From contig NZ_JAJAWH010000009.1 in the NCBI RefSeq assembly GCF_020531965.1, positions 62,001 to 126,000 on the forward strand: 64,000 nucleotides of DNA. Reading direction: 5' to 3'. Both the position numbers and the translations under genes were made by a program. The first letter of the stretch is position 1. Each line of letters opens with the position of its first letter. The stretch comes from Pseudorhizobium xiangyangii. GTDB lineage: Bacteria > Pseudomonadota > Alphaproteobacteria > Rhizobiales > Rhizobiaceae. Below the pieces are notes generated by a model. The model saw nothing but the letters and a program-made list of their open reading frames with translations, was not told the DNA's origin and did no database searches. This document shows positions 8,881 to 18,325 of this stretch, in pieces.

Positions 8881-9573
8881 ATGCAGGAACGTGGTGGTTA
8901 CGGGCAGTTCTGCCCGGTGTCGATGGCATCGGAAATACTCTGCTCAAGGTGGACGACGCTCGTCCTCCGCGAGCTTCTGTGCGGCTCGACGCGCTTCAAC
9001 GATCTGAGGCGCGGCGTCCCGAAAATGTCGCCCACGCTCCTTTCCAAGCGGTTGAAGGAACTCGAAAAGGCAGGCGTCATCACCGTCCGGCGGCTTTCGG
9101 GCGGCGCCACCGAATACAGCCTGTCGCAATCCGGCGAGGAGCTTCGCCCGCTGATCATGGGTCTGGGAAACTGGGCGCAGCGCTGGATGGAATCCCGGCT
9201 GTCGCTTAAGAACCTCGATCCCTCGCTGCTGATGTGGGACATGCATCGCAATCTCGACGTCAGCCACCTGCCGATGCAGCGCTGCACGATACAGTTTCTG
9301 TATCCCGAACTTTCGGCCGGGCAGAAACGTTGGTGGCTGGTGATCGAGAACGGCCGCGTGGACCTCTGCAATTTCGATCCCGGCCACGAACTCGACCTTG
9401 TCATCCGCAGTTCGCTTCGTGCGATGACCGCGATCTGGATGGGGCTGACGACGGTGCGCGAGGAGACGAACGGCGGGGAACTCGATGTCGAGGGCGACCC
9501 GGCCATTGCCCGCAACGTCCAGGCCTGGCTGGGACTGAGCAAGTTCGCGCCCGTCGAGCGCATGGTGGGCTAG
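8881..9573 (+). CDS. HxlR-family winged-helix transcriptional regulator
   Basis: The 230-residue product contains the HxlR DNA-binding domain over about residues 8-100: CPVSMASEILCSRWTTLVLR, then LLCGSTRFNDLRRGVPKMSP, LLSKRLKELEKAGVI and the wing RRLSGGATEYSLSQSGEELR. The extra C-terminal domain of about 120 residues (LVIENGRVDLCNFDPGHELD) resembles SCP2-like ligand-binding tails seen in longer HxlR proteins; that part is inference. It probably regulates the divergent flavoprotein gene. Confidence 0.88.
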   Translation: MQERGGYGQFCPVSMASEILCSRWTTLVLRELLCGSTRFNDLRRGVPKMSPTLLSKRLKELEKAGVITVRRLSGGATEYSLSQSGEELRPLIMGLGNWAQRWMESRLSLKNLDPSLLMWDMHRNLDVSHLPMQRCTIQFLYPELSAGQKRWWLVIENGRVDLCNFDPGHELDLVIRSSLRAMTAIWMGLTTVREETNGGELDVEGDPAIARNVQAWLGLSKFAPVERMVG

Positions 9574-9576
9574 CGC

Positions 9577-10233
9577 CTATGTCAGCTTGCGTCGGCGCTC
9601 CAGTTCCGCTTCGCTCGGCTCCCGGGATGCGAAGGAGCCGGTCACGACCGGGCCGTCCGGCCGATACTGATTGAGGACAATGCCGGAGCCGGAGGCGACA
9701 GAGCGGATGAGCTTCATCGTCTGAGGCATCGCCCCGTCGCGAAACAGTGTCTTGCCGCGACCGAGCACCAGCGGAAACACCCACATATAGAGTTCGTCGA
9801 CCAGCCCATGCCTGAAAAGCGTCTGTAGGAAATCGGCGGAGCCCTGGGTCAGGAGCATCGGCCCGTCCTCCTGTTTGAGCCTGCGGAGTGCTTCCACCAC
9901 GTCCGCGCCGAGCGTGCGGCTGTTGTGCCAGTCGAGCGCCATGTCCGGTTTGCCTGTGGCGACGTATTTTCTCGCCCGGTTGAACGCCGAGCCGATCGAA
10001 CCGTCCCCCTCATGGGGCCAGTAGGCGGCGAAGATGTCATAGGTCTTGCGGCCGAGAAGCAGGTCGAACGGTTGTGCGAAAAGAGCGTCCAGCGCCTCGT
10101 TCATCGTCTCGTCGAACAGCGGCCAGATCCAGCCGCCGTGCTCGAAGCCGCCCGTTGGGTCCTCGTCGGGCCCGCCCGGAGCCTGCATCACGCCGTCGAG
10201 GCTGATGAAGGCACTCACCACGATCTTTCTCAT
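9577..10233 (-). CDS. Dihydrofolate reductase family protein (RibD C-terminal-like)
   Basis: The 218-residue product starts MRKIVVSAFISLDGVMQAPGG, the standard opening of the small DHFR-like/RibD-C family. It continues with FDLLLGRKTYDIFAAYWP, LKQEDGPMLLTQGSADFLQT and ELYMWVFPLVLGRGKTLF. GGAGGAAG just before the ATG at 10233 fixes the start; the open frame upstream overlaps the copper promoter and is not coding. These proteins are probably NADPH-dependent reductases of unknown substrate. Its 3' end is 3 bp from the convergent HxlR gene. Confidence 0.88.
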   Translation of the reverse strand: MRKIVVSAFISLDGVMQAPGGPDEDPTGGFEHGGWIWPLFDETMNEALDALFAQPFDLLLGRKTYDIFAAYWPHEGDGSIGSAFNRARKYVATGKPDMALDWHNSRTLGADVVEALRRLKQEDGPMLLTQGSADFLQTLFRHGLVDELYMWVFPLVLGRGKTLFRDGAMPQTMKLIRSVASGSGIVLNQYRPDGPVVTGSFASREPSEAELERRRKLT

Positions 10234-10324
10234 GTCTTCCTCCATGTTTGAGGCGTCGACTGGTTCGAGGACGCGGCGCATCGCGACAATCCGACACGCC
10301 ACGCAAAATTTCTCGCCCATCGCC

Positions 10325-10355
10325 TTGACCTTCCCATGATGGGAAGGTCCACATA
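10325..10355 (+). promoter_or_regulatory. CueR-type copper-responsive promoter of copA
   Basis: A -35 TTGACC at 10325-10330 and a -10-like CACATA at 10350-10355 are separated by 19 bp, the long spacer typical of MerR-family promoters. The spacer carries a perfect 11-bp inverted repeat around one base (GACCTTCCCAT-G-ATGGGAAGGTC, 10327-10349), matching known CueR operators. It lies 24 bp upstream of copA, and the cueR gene is two positions downstream. Confidence 0.85.
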
Positions 10356-10378
10356 CATGCGGAACAAAGGATTCCGCC

Positions 10379-12703
10379 ATGAACCAGACCGTCAAACCCG
10401 CCGCCATCGAGCCGATCAGCATTCCCGTCGAAGGGATGACCTGCGCGTCCTGCGTGCGCCGGGTCGAAACCGCTGCCGCCAAGGTTCCGGGTGTCACGGC
10501 GAGTTCGGTGAATTTTGCCACAAGGAAGCTGACCATCGAGCCGGGTGAAGGCTTTTCGCCCGCGGCGCTGACGGCCGCGATCGAGAAGGTCGGCTATGAG
10601 GTGCCGCCGGATGCCTTGCAACGGGCGCTGAAAGATGCGGGCTATGTCTCCGCCGACGAGACGCAGACCCACCATCATCAGGAGCAAGCCTCCCACGACC
10701 ATTCCGCCCACATGCATGGCGATGCGACGCTGAAGCGCGATTTCGTCGTCGCCTTCGTGCTGACCCTGCCGCTCTTCGTGCTGGAAATGGGCAGCCACGT
10801 CTACGATCCGATGCATCACTGGTTGATGGAAGCGGTTCCAACACAGAACCTCTATTATGCCTATTTCCTGGCGGCGACGGTGGTCATCTTCGGGCCGGGC
10901 CTGCGCTTCCTGAAAAAAGGCCTGCCGGCGCTCTTCCGCGGCGCGCCGGAGATGAACTCGCTGGTCGCCGTCGGCGTGCTCGCCGCTTACGGCTATTCGC
11001 TCGTCGCCACGTTTGCGCCGGACCTCCTGCCGGAGAACGCACGCTACGTCTATTACGAGGCGGCGACCGTCATCGTCACGCTGATCCTCTTCGGCCGCCT
11101 GCTCGAGGCCCGTGCCAGCGGTCGGGCGAGCCAGGCGATCTCCAAGCTTGCCAGCCTGCAGGCGAAGACGGCGCGCGTCGAACGCGATGGTCGCACCGTC
11201 GATATCCCGACAGAGGACGTGGTGGCCGGCGATGTCGTCGTCATCCGTCCGGGCGAGCGTATCCCGGTCGACGGCACGGTCCTCGACGGAGCGTCGCATG
11301 TGGATGAATCGATGATCTCCGGCGAGCCGATCCCGGTCGAGAAAGGCGAGGGCGCCACGGTCGTCGGCGGCACCATCAACAATACCGGTTCCTTCCGTTT
11401 CCGCGCGGAGAAGGTCGGCCGCGACACCATGCTGGCGCAGATCATCCGCATGGTCGAGCAGGCTCAAGGGGCAAAACTACCCATCCAGACCATGGTCGAC
11501 AAGGTGACCGGCTGGTTCGTACCGGCGGTGATCGGGCTTGCCATCCTCACGTTCCTCGTCTGGCTGGTCCTGGGTCCGTCGCTCAGCCACGCGGTGGTCG
11601 CGGCCGTCGCCGTCCTCATCATCGCATGCCCCTGCGCCATGGGGCTCGCTGTGCCGACCTCGATCATGGTCGGCTCGGGCCGCGCCGCCGAACTCGGCGT
11701 GCTCTTCCGCAAGGGTGATGCCCTGCAGGAGCTTCGCGCGGTGGACATGGTCGTTTTCGACAAGACCGGCACGATCACCAAGGGCAAGCCGGAACTGACC
11801 GATCTGGTCACGGCGGAAGGCTTCGCCGAAGAGGATGTGCTGTCCCTGGTCGCTTCGGTCGAGGCACTGTCCGAACATCCGACGGGAGACGCCATCGTCC
11901 GCGCCGCCGAGGCAAGGGGCATCGCACGTCACCAGCCGAAGGATTTCCGTGGTCTCGCCGGCTACGGCATCGAGGCCACGGTGGAGGGGCACGCCGTCGC
12001 CGTCGGCTCCGACCGGTTGATGGAAAGGCTCGGGCTGGATGTCTCGGCCTTCGCAGCAGCGGTCGACCGGCTGGCGGAAGAGGCGAAGTCGCCGGTCTAC
12101 GCGGCAATCGACGGCAGGCTTGCGGCGGTGATTGCCGTCGCAGACGAATTGAAGCCGCAGAGCATCGACGCCATCCGCGGGCTGCATGGTCTCGGGCTGG
12201 AGGTTGCCATCGTCAGCGGCGACAGGAAAAAGACGGTGGAAGCCATCGGTCGCCGGGTCGGCATCGACCGTGTCTTTGCCGAGGTGCTTCCCGAAGGCAA
12301 GGTCGAGGCGCTGCATGCGCTTCGCGCCGGAGGCCGCAAGATCGCCTTCGTCGGCGACGGCATCAACGATGCGCCGGCGCTCGCCGAGGCCGATGTCGGC
12401 ATCGCTGTCGGCACCGGCACGGACGTCGCGATCGAAAGCGCCGATGTGGTGCTGTCGGGCGGCTCGCTTGCCGGCGTTGCCGATGCGATCGCGGTCAGCC
12501 GTGCGACGATCCGCAACATCGGACAGAACCTGTTCTGGGCCTTCGGCTACAACGTGGCGCTGATCCCGGTCGCCGCCGGTGTGCTCTATCCGACCTTCGG
12601 CATCCAGCTGTCGCCGATGATCGCGGCCGGCGCCATGGCCTTTTCCAGCGTCTTCGTGGTGGCTAATGCGCTCAGGTTGAAAACCGTCAAGGTGATACGA
12701 TGA
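10379..12703 (+). CDS. copA: Copper-exporting P1B-type ATPase
   Basis: This 774-residue inner-membrane ATPase exports Cu(I). It has one N-terminal heavy-metal domain with GMTCASC (Cys22, Cys25) and a His-rich linker ([19 protein letters not shown]). The membrane domain has the CPC metal site at 417-419, the phosphorylation site [12 protein letters not shown] (Asp461), the nucleotide-binding HP motif (SEHPTGDA) and [16 protein letters not shown]. Length and motifs are complete. It is first in the operon, overlaps cueR by 4 bp (ATGA), and is driven by a CueR-type promoter. The related silver/copper CopB types lack this CPC context. Confidence 0.96.
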   Translation: MNQTVKPAAIEPISIPVEGMTCASCVRRVETAAAKVPGVTASSVNFATRKLTIEPGEGFSPAALTAAIEKVGYEVPPDALQRALKDAGYVSADETQTHHHQEQASHDHSAHMHGDATLKRDFVVAFVLTLPLFVLEMGSHVYDPMHHWLMEAVPTQNLYYAYFLAATVVIFGPGLRFLKKGLPALFRGAPEMNSLVAVGVLAAYGYSLVATFAPDLLPENARYVYYEAATVIVTLILFGRLLEARASGRASQAISKLASLQAKTARVERDGRTVDIPTEDVVAGDVVVIRPGERIPVDGTVLDGASHVDESMISGEPIPVEKGEGATVVGGTINNTGSFRFRAEKVGRDTMLAQIIRMVEQAQGAKLPIQTMVDKVTGWFVPAVIGLAILTFLVWLVLGPSLSHAVVAAVAVLIIACPCAMGLAVPTSIMVGSGRAAELGVLFRKGDALQELRAVDMVVFDKTGTITKGKPELTDLVTAEGFAEEDVLSLVASVEALSEHPTGDAIVRAAEARGIARHQPKDFRGLAGYGIEATVEGHAVAVGSDRLMERLGLDVSAFAAAVDRLAEEAKSPVYAAIDGRLAAVIAVADELKPQSIDAIRGLHGLGLEVAIVSGDRKKTVEAIGRRVGIDRVFAEVLPEGKVEALHALRAGGRKIAFVGDGINDAPALAEADVGIAVGTGTDVAIESADVVLSGGSLAGVADAIAVSRATIRNIGQNLFWAFGYNVALIPVAAGVLYPTFGIQLSPMIAAGAMAFSSVFVVANALRLKTVKVIR

Positions 12704-13155
12704 ACATAGGACAGGCTTCGGAAGCCTCGGGTGTTTCCGCCAAGATGATCCGCTATTACGAGGAAATCGGGCTGATCCGCCCGATGGGTCGCACCGGCAA
12801 CAACTACCGGGTCTATGGCGACGAGGAGGTGCATGTGCTGCGCTTCATCAAGCGGGCCCGCAATCTCGGCTTCTCGCTGGAGGAGACCGAAACGCTGCTG
12901 AAACTCTGGCAGGACAAGGATCGCACCAGCGCCGCCGTCAAGGATGTGGCACAGGCGCATATAGGCGACCTGGAACGGCGGATTGCCGAAATGCAGGGCA
13001 TGGTGAAGACGCTGAAGCATCTCGCCCATTGCTGCGGCGGCGACCACCGGCCGAACTGCCCGATCCTCGACGATCTGGCCGGCGAGGCGCCTGCCGTCCC
13101 TGTGAAGACTGCCCCTGTGAAAACCGGCCCTGTGAAAACCGGCACCTCCGCCTAG
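12700..13155 (+). CDS. cueR: Cu(I)-responsive MerR-family regulator CueR
   Basis: The 151-residue product has the MerR helix-turn-helix ([20 protein letters not shown], then [20 protein letters not shown]), a dimerisation helix, and a C-terminal metal loop with cysteines in [15 protein letters not shown] as in CueR. It is translationally coupled to copA through a 4-bp overlap, and its probable target is the copA promoter. The C-terminus carries an unusual tail of three PVKT units encoded by 15-bp tandem repeats (13099-13143). Confidence 0.93.
   Translation: MNIGQASEASGVSAKMIRYYEEIGLIRPMGRTGNNYRVYGDEEVHVLRFIKRARNLGFSLEETETLLKLWQDKDRTSAAVKDVAQAHIGDLERRIAEMQGMVKTLKHLAHCCGGDHRPNCPILDDLAGEAPAVPVKTAPVKTGPVKTGTSA
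13099..13143 (+). repeat. Three 15-bp tandem repeats in the 3' end of cueR
   Basis: Three consecutive copies of CCTGTGAAAACCGGC (the first with two changes) encode [15 protein letters not shown]. They lie beyond the metal-binding loop and are likely a slippage-prone, non-essential tail. Confidence 0.8.
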
Positions 13156-13182
13156 ACAACAAAACAACAAAAGGAAAATTGC

Positions 13183-13377
13183 ATGACCACCACCTTCACC
13201 GTTGCCGACATGACCTGCGGCCATTGCGAGAAGACCGTTCGTGCAGCGCTCGTCGAGGCCTTGCCCGGTGCCGTCGTCGCCGTCGATCTCGCGGCGAAGA
13301 CGGTCACCGTTGCGGGCGATGCCGAGACGGCCGAAGCGGCGATCCGCGAAGCAGGCTACACGCCGGCAAAGGCCTGA
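13183..13377 (+). CDS. copZ: Copper chaperone, heavy-metal-associated domain
   Basis: The 64-residue protein is a single HMA domain. It contains the metal-binding MTCGHC motif at about residues 10-15 and a closing EAGYTPAKA typical of CopZ-like chaperones that deliver Cu(I) to CopA. It follows cueR by 27 bp, with AAAGGAAAA as ribosome-binding site, so it should belong to the copper operon. Confidence 0.93.
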   Translation: MTTTFTVADMTCGHCEKTVRAALVEALPGAVVAVDLAAKTVTVAGDAETAEAAIREAGYTPAKA

Positions 13378-13456
13378 TCCTTCGAGGGCTGACCTTCGAT
13401 CAGCCACGTCAGGATGAGGGCCTTCCCAACCAACGCCACCGCCTTGCCGTCCGTGC

Positions 13457-14203
13457 TCAGTGGCCCGGATGCAGCGCGTCGTTCAGGTACATGCAGGTCA
13501 GCATGGTGAAGACGTAGGCCTGAATGAAGGACATCAGCAGTTCCAGCGCCGTCAATCCGACGGTCATGGCGAGCGGCAGGATGGCGCCGATGACGCCGAG
13601 CGAACCTGCCCCGGCAAGCGCCACGACGAAGCCGGCGAAGACCTTGAGCGTGATATGCCCGGCCAGCATCACCGCGAACAGTCGGATCGAGTGGCTGACG
13701 GGCCGCGACAGATAGGAAATGACCTCGATCGGGATGATGATCGGGGCGAGGATGGCCGGCACCCCATCGGGCTTGAACAGCCGCAGGAAGCCGAACCCGT
13801 GCCTCACCAGGCCATAAATGGTGACCGTGCCGAAGACGAGCGCAGCGAGCGCGAAGGTCACCACGAGATGGCTCGTCACCGTGAAGGCATAGGGAAACAT
13901 GCCGATCATGTTCGCGACGAGGATGAACATGAAGAGGGAGAAGACCAGCGGGAAGAACCGCATGCCCTGTTCGCCTGCATTGTCCCGCAGGGTCTTTGCG
14001 ACGAACTCGTAGAGCAGCTCCGCGCTCGCCTGCCAGCGCCCAGGCACCATGCGGCGAGAACCTGTTGCAAACATCAGGAAGCCCGTCGCCACCGTGACCG
14101 TCAGAACCATATAGGCGGAGGAGTTGGTGAAGCTGAGGTCGATACCTGCGAGGCTGAACTCGACGATGGGTTTGATTTCGAACTGCTCAATAGGCCCGGC
14201 CAT
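13457..14203 (-). CDS. atpB: Orphan F0F1 ATP synthase subunit a-like protein
   Basis: The 248-residue membrane protein aligns from end to end with rhizobial subunit a: [20 protein letters not shown] near the start, [20 protein letters not shown], then [20 protein letters not shown] and the C-terminal [14 protein letters not shown]. The essential Arg of the RLF motif is present, but the next conserved Asn (RLFANM in usual subunits) is Val here. AAGGACA before 14203 sets the start. No atpE, atpF or atpI lies next to it; neighbours are copper genes and acylphosphatase. It is therefore probably a divergent second copy, with the functional Fo operon elsewhere. Confidence 0.85.
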   Translation of the reverse strand: MAGPIEQFEIKPIVEFSLAGIDLSFTNSSAYMVLTVTVATGFLMFATGSRRMVPGRWQASAELLYEFVAKTLRDNAGEQGMRFFPLVFSLFMFILVANMIGMFPYAFTVTSHLVVTFALAALVFGTVTIYGLVRHGFGFLRLFKPDGVPAILAPIIIPIEVISYLSRPVSHSIRLFAVMLAGHITLKVFAGFVVALAGAGSLGVIGAILPLAMTVGLTALELLMSFIQAYVFTMLTCMYLNDALHPGH

Positions 14204-14341
14204 AGGATGTCCTTGAAAAGCTGGCACACACGACGTGGCAAGCCCGGGCGGCCGCGGCAGCGGCATGGCGGACGAGCTTCGATCGCGGTGCTGAATGGTA
14301 GGGAAAAGTGGAGGGAAATTTCACGCGGCGGCTTCCTGCTC

Positions 14342-14533
14342 TCAACGAAGAGAAGCGGGGCCGTCCCCGGAACGTTTCATGGCGCGGGTCGTCCAGCGCG
14401 GGCCTTTCCTAGCCGTCTCCCATTTCGAATGCAAGTCGTGCCAGCGCTTGCCGAGGGCGAGCCCGACCTGTGGGGCCAATTGGATGTCTGCGAAGCAATG
14501 CCCGTCCCTTGACCTCGTTTCGCGGTGATCCAT
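14342..14533 (-). CDS. Possible small protein, divergent from acylphosphatase
   Basis: This 63-codon frame begins [18 protein letters not shown] and continues [20 protein letters not shown] with a basic tail. The composition looks protein-like and includes a plausible amphipathic helix, but the nearest AGGAAA is about 13 bases from the ATG and no family is recognised. The frame is also open much further upstream, where it is antisense to acylphosphatase and unlikely to be coding. Confidence 0.35.
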   Translation of the reverse strand: MDHRETRSRDGHCFADIQLAPQVGLALGKRWHDLHSKWETARKGPRWTTRAMKRSGDGPASLR

Positions 14534-14566
14534 TTCGACCGGATGTTTCCTAAGAGGAAAACAGCC

Positions 14567-14851
14567 ATGACCGACGGTCAGAAGGCAGTGCGGGTGCGCA
14601 TATCCGGCAGGGTCCAGGGTGTCAGCTTCCGTGTCTGGACGCGGGCGGAGGCATCGCGGCTCGGCCTGACGGGCTGGGTGCGCAACGAGACCGACGGCTC
14701 CGTCTCGGCCCTGATCGCGGGTTCCGATGCCGCGGTATCGACCATGCTCGAACGTTTCCGACAGGGACCTGCAGGGGCATCGGTATCCGGGGTGGAGACG
14801 CAACCGACAACGCTGGAGACCATGCCGACCGGCTTTCGCATCGAGAGCTGA
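14567..14851 (+). CDS. acyP: Acylphosphatase
   Basis: The 94-residue enzyme hydrolyses acyl phosphates in the cytoplasm. It has the signature [16 protein letters not shown], with catalytic Arg in SFR, and [11 protein letters not shown], with catalytic Asn. AGAGGAAA before the ATG at 14567 supports this start over the in-frame ATG at 14525. Length is normal for the family. It is monocistronic as far as can be seen. Confidence 0.95.
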   Translation: MTDGQKAVRVRISGRVQGVSFRVWTRAEASRLGLTGWVRNETDGSVSALIAGSDAAVSTMLERFRQGPAGASVSGVETQPTTLETMPTGFRIES

Positions 14852-14880
14852 GGACGACGGCGATCGGTGTCCGTGGCGGT

Positions 14881-15411
14881 CTATTGCAGGATCTTGTTCG
14901 TCATCACCCACCTGGCGGAGCGCGGCCAGCCGTGATTGGCGCCCATGCGCAGGTCGGTGAATCCCATCGAAACAGGCTTTCCCGTTTCCGCGTCGAGAAT
15001 GCGGATGAACATGGTGTGCTCCGTCCGGTTGACACGGGTCACCACGCCGAGCAGCGCAAATGATGCCCCATGCTCCTTGGCAATCCGCCCTTCGCATCCG
15101 CTGCAATTGCGCAATCCGCCCGTTGCCGCCGCCTGCTCATCGCCGGCTGGCGCGTCGATGACGGTGAAGCGCCCGGACCTGGACAGCATGTCTTTCGCGA
15201 CCTGCGCCGACTCCGACAGATAGCGTATGTCGTGCTCGTCCGGAGGAATGATGCCCGCCCCGGCGCTTTTGTCCTCCAGCTCGAACGGAAACACTTCTAT
15301 GGACATCCGCTCTGCCTGCTGGGCAAATGCGGGCAGGCCGGCGCCGACAAGCGGTGTTGCAAGGAGCGTTGCCAGCATAGTCGCCAGACTGGTCAATGTG
15401 CGAAGGCGCAT
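14881..15411 (-). CDS. Secreted DUF2380/DUF3280-like protein
   Basis: The 176-residue product starts MRLRTLTSLATMLATLLATP and has a Sec signal peptide ending near AFAQQAE. The mature part (MSIEVFPFELEDKSAG, then RYLSESAQVAKDMLSRSGRF, RIAKEHGASFALLGVVTRVN and FIRILDAETGKPVSMG) resembles the periplasmic DUF2380/DUF3280 proteins that look like TolB-N-type domains. GGGAGGAC before 15411 decides the start. Function is unknown. Two cysteines in NCSGCEG may form a disulfide. Confidence 0.7.
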   Translation of the reverse strand: MRLRTLTSLATMLATLLATPLVGAGLPAFAQQAERMSIEVFPFELEDKSAGAGIIPPDEHDIRYLSESAQVAKDMLSRSGRFTVIDAPAGDEQAAATGGLRNCSGCEGRIAKEHGASFALLGVVTRVNRTEHTMFIRILDAETGKPVSMGFTDLRMGANHGWPRSARWVMTNKILQ

Positions 15412-15634
15412 CGCTGTCCTCCCGTCCACGTCGTCGGGCCATCATACACCGTTTAGCCTTCTCGGGCACGATCACGCGCTGTCCGCATCTCCCGGCCACC
15501 TCTGCGATCGCGCCGCCGGCGGGTTGGATGCCACGGCGGTGGATGCTATCTTCCCCGGCACATGCGCTGGTTGCAGACGGGCGACGCCCGGTTGCCGCAG
15601 CCCTGTTCGTGATGTGGAGGGAGGAGCGAACCCG

Positions 15635-16108
15635 ATGGCAAAGGAAACGACGAAGAGGCAGGTCAGGCCTGCAGCCGAGCCGGATGGCGAGGGGCCGGAT
15701 GCCGGGGGGCCGGTTCTGCTTTCGGGCGGTAATCCGCAGATTGCGAAAGGCTATGGTGATGCACCCGTGCAAGCCTATATCGCCGCCATGCCGGGCTGGA
15801 AAAGAGAACTCGGCATTCGCCTCGACGCGCTCATCGAGGATGCCGTTCCCGGCGTCCAGAAAGCGGTCAAATGGAATTCGCCTTTCTATGGCGTGGAGGG
15901 CGAGGGCTGGTTTGCCAGCTACCACTGTTTTGCAAAATACGTGAAGGTGGCCTTCTTCCGCGGCACCTCGCTGAAACCCGAGCCTCCCGGCAAGTCGAAG
16001 CAGAAGGAAGTGCGCTACCTCGATATCTACGAGGACGACGCGCTGGACGAGGTGCGGCTCGCCTCCTGGGTGAAGCAGGCCAGCGAACTGCCCGGCGAAA
16101 AGATGTGA
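15635..16108 (+). CDS. DUF1801 domain-containing protein (first copy)
   Basis: The 157-residue product starts MAKETTKRQVRP and contains the DUF1801 pattern: VQAYIAAMPGWKRELGIRLD, then VQKAVKWNSPFYGVEGEGWF and KYVKVAFFRGTSLKP. GGAGGGAGGAGCG upstream fixes the start. DUF1801 (YdhG-like) proteins are small, cytoplasmic and of unknown function. A related gene follows after 48 bp, suggesting an old tandem arrangement or an operon. Confidence 0.88.
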   Translation: MAKETTKRQVRPAAEPDGEGPDAGGPVLLSGGNPQIAKGYGDAPVQAYIAAMPGWKRELGIRLDALIEDAVPGVQKAVKWNSPFYGVEGEGWFASYHCFAKYVKVAFFRGTSLKPEPPGKSKQKEVRYLDIYEDDALDEVRLASWVKQASELPGEKM

Positions 16109-16156
16109 GCGGTCCCTGAGGGTAACGGGGAGGCAATATCGGGAAGGAGGATGTTC

Positions 16157-16600
16157 ATGGACACGGAGAAGAACGGCGCGATCCCGCAGGATGGAGATCC
16201 GTCTCCCTCCCGGCTGATCGATGCCAGAATTGCGGATCTGAACGACTGGCGCGGCGAGACGCTTGCCCGCGTGCGGGAGATCATCCGGGAGGCCGATCCG
16301 GATGTGGTCGAGGAATGGAAGTGGCGCGGGGTCCCCGTGTGGTCACACGCGGGCATCATCTGCACCGGCGAGACCTACCGGCAGATCGTCAAGCTGACCT
16401 TCGCCAAGGGGGCGGCGCTGGATGATCCGAAAGGGCTCTTCAACGCCAGCCTGGAGGGAAATACCAGGCGCGCCATCGATCTGCATGAGAGAGACGAAAT
16501 CGACCGGGAGGCTTTGACGGCGCTGATCCGCGCTGCCGTGGCGCTGAACCTGTCGAAACCGGCGCCCATACGCTCCCGGAAAACACCGAGAAGCGCCTGA
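16157..16600 (+). CDS. DUF1801 domain-containing protein (second copy)
   Basis: This is a 147-residue DUF1801-type protein with RIADLNDWRGETLARVREII, then DPDVVEEWKWRGVPVWSHAG, and VKLTFAKGAALDDPKGLFN. GGAAGGAGG lies directly against the ATG at 16151 but six bases before the ATG at 16157, so 16157 is the better start. It is in the same orientation as the first DUF1801 gene and probably co-transcribed. Function is unknown. Confidence 0.86.
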   Translation: MDTEKNGAIPQDGDPSPSRLIDARIADLNDWRGETLARVREIIREADPDVVEEWKWRGVPVWSHAGIICTGETYRQIVKLTFAKGAALDDPKGLFNASLEGNTRRAIDLHERDEIDREALTALIRAAVALNLSKPAPIRSRKTPRSA

Positions 16601-16768
16601 AAGCTGATGTCCATTTGCGCAGCTGCCGCCGCAAGACAGGTGGGAAACGAGGATCTGCCTTATTTCTGGGCATAAGTTAACTGTTTGGGGAACTTGCCGC
16701 TCCATGAGTGGTTTTGTCTGCTAACGTACGAATCGGCGCACGATTCCTCCTGCAGAAATGAGACTGCT

Positions 16769-17137
16769 GTGCCAGTTGCACGAATTGCGGTCCTCATTGT
16801 CGAGGACGAGCCGCTCATTCGGTTGAATATCAGCGATGAACTATCCTCGCTTGGCTATGAAGTCTTCGAAGCACCCGACGCTCACCAGGCTGTGACGCTG
16901 CTCAATCGGCATCCGGAAATCCAGGTCCTGTTCACCGACATCGATATGCCGGGCAATATCGACGGGCTTCAGCTCGCCCGCCTCGTGCGTAGCCGGTGGC
17001 CGCCGATCAAGATCATCGTCACGTCGGGCAAGCACTATTTCACCCATGCCGATCTTCCCGTGGAGGGAAAGTTCGTTCCGAAACCCTATAGTTCCGCATT
17101 CGTCGTGGAGACGATATGCGACGTCATGAAGATGTAG
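16769..17137 (+). CDS. Single-domain CheY-like response regulator
   Basis: The product of about 122 residues is a lone receiver domain: VLIVEDEPLIRLNI (acidic pair), FTDIDMPGNIDGLQLARLVR (phospho-acceptor Asp in TDIDMPG), IIVTSG and the conserved Lys in VPKPYSS. No output domain is present. The GTG at 16769 is chosen because the receiver begins right after it; a TTG at 16685 is in frame with an unlikely N-terminus. No kinase gene is adjacent. Such regulators often act in general-stress or phosphorelay circuits. Confidence 0.85.
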   Translation: MPVARIAVLIVEDEPLIRLNISDELSSLGYEVFEAPDAHQAVTLLNRHPEIQVLFTDIDMPGNIDGLQLARLVRSRWPPIKIIVTSGKHYFTHADLPVEGKFVPKPYSSAFVVETICDVMKM

Positions 17138-17447
17138 TGCGCGACGAGAGCCCGATCGCCTGCATCGGCGCCTGACAACCCACAGGCGCGGCCTTCCCTT
17201 CACAAAATGGTGCTTCGCATCTGGCGTGGGATCCCGTGGCGAAAGGGGTGCGTAGTCCCTTGGATTGCTTTCCGATTCCGGCCGCCGCGACACCTGTCCC
17301 GTCCTGTCTCCCGATAGACAAAAGCTTTTCTCCAATGCGGAAGAGGAGTATTCTTGAACATCGTCTGCCAACTGGGCAGGGCGCAGGCGATCAAGGGCGA
17401 TCGAGGGCTATGTTCAGGTTCTCGCATTGTTTTTGAGGGAGGCACAT
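17138..17447. other. Intergenic region without visible gene
   Basis: This 310-bp stretch lies between the receiver gene and the Crp/Fnr gene. No protein-like frame is seen on either strand. The ribosome-binding site of the Crp/Fnr gene is at its right end. Confidence 0.4.
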
Positions 17448-18164
17448 ATGGCAATTCCTCACCAGGCAACGATCCAGAACAAGCTTCTCTCCATCCTTCC
17501 GCCGGCTGACTTCGGCCAGCTCGCGCAGGACCTCGAGCATGTGGCCTTGCCCAGAGGCACGCAACTTGCGACAGCCGGCCAGCCGATCCGCTACGTCTAC
17601 TTCCTGACCGCCGGGATAGGGTCGAGTGTCGTGGAAACGCCCGAAGGTCGTCGCGCCGAAGCGGGGCTTTTCGGCTTCGACGGATATGTCCCGACCTCGG
17701 CCGCGGCATTGGTGGAAGTCTGCCCGCATAACGTCGGCATCCAGCTGGAAGGGGAGGGCTACCGCATGGATTACGATGCCTTCCGCATGTGCATGGCTTC
17801 CAACGCGAACGTGTCCAAGATGATGGTCCGCTCCCTGGAAGCCTTCACGGTCCAGTTGGCCTACACGGCCCTTTCCAATGCCGTTCATGAAGTGAACGAG
17901 AGATTGGCGCGCTGGCTGCTGATGTGCCACGACCGGATCCAGGGAAACGAGATAGAGCTTACCCACGAATTTCTGTCGCGGATGCTTGCGGTCCGAAGAC
18001 CCAGCGTCACCGCCGCACTCCACATCCTGGAAGGTAACGGTTTCATCAGGGCCGAGAGGGGGAGCATAACAATTCGCAACAGGGCGGCTCTGGAGGAGTT
18101 CGCTCATGATGCCTACGGCAAACCGGAAGCAGAATACCGGCGCCTGATGATGGATCTTTTCTGA
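17448..18164 (+). CDS. Crp/Fnr-family transcriptional regulator
   Basis: The 238-residue product has an N-terminal cyclic-nucleotide-binding-like domain (LPRGTQLATAGQPIRYVYFL, then AEAGLFGFDGYVP) and a C-terminal Crp-type helix-turn-helix (ELTHEFLSRMLAVRRPSVTA, then ALHILEGNGFIRAERGSITI). The glycine and Arg residues of a true cAMP site are not evident, and there is no Fnr-type Cys cluster at the N-terminus, so the ligand is unknown. GAGGGAGG before 17448 sets the start. These proteins are numerous in rhizobia. Confidence 0.88.
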   Translation: MAIPHQATIQNKLLSILPPADFGQLAQDLEHVALPRGTQLATAGQPIRYVYFLTAGIGSSVVETPEGRRAEAGLFGFDGYVPTSAAALVEVCPHNVGIQLEGEGYRMDYDAFRMCMASNANVSKMMVRSLEAFTVQLAYTALSNAVHEVNERLARWLLMCHDRIQGNEIELTHEFLSRMLAVRRPSVTAALHILEGNGFIRAERGSITIRNRAALEEFAHDAYGKPEAEYRRLMMDLF

Positions 18165-18325
18165 CTTCTCGGGCGGTCGTGGCGGACGGGTTTGGCCACC
18201 AACACGGTCGTCTACCGTACTGATCGCCCGGGCGGCCTCGTTTACTGATAGACTCGAAGGCGTGAACTTGGAGGGATAAAAGGACAAGCATCACATCGGC
18301 GGCAGTTCGGACAGGGAGGTGCGAA

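Noticed and set aside
9577-10536. Extended DHFR-like protein starting at 10536
   Set aside because: The extension crosses the CueR promoter and the 5' end of copA; a strong ribosome-binding site marks 10233.
13387-13405. Hairpin GGCTGA-N7-TCAGCC after copZ as terminator
   Set aside because: The stem is only six base pairs and no T-run follows, so termination cannot be supported.
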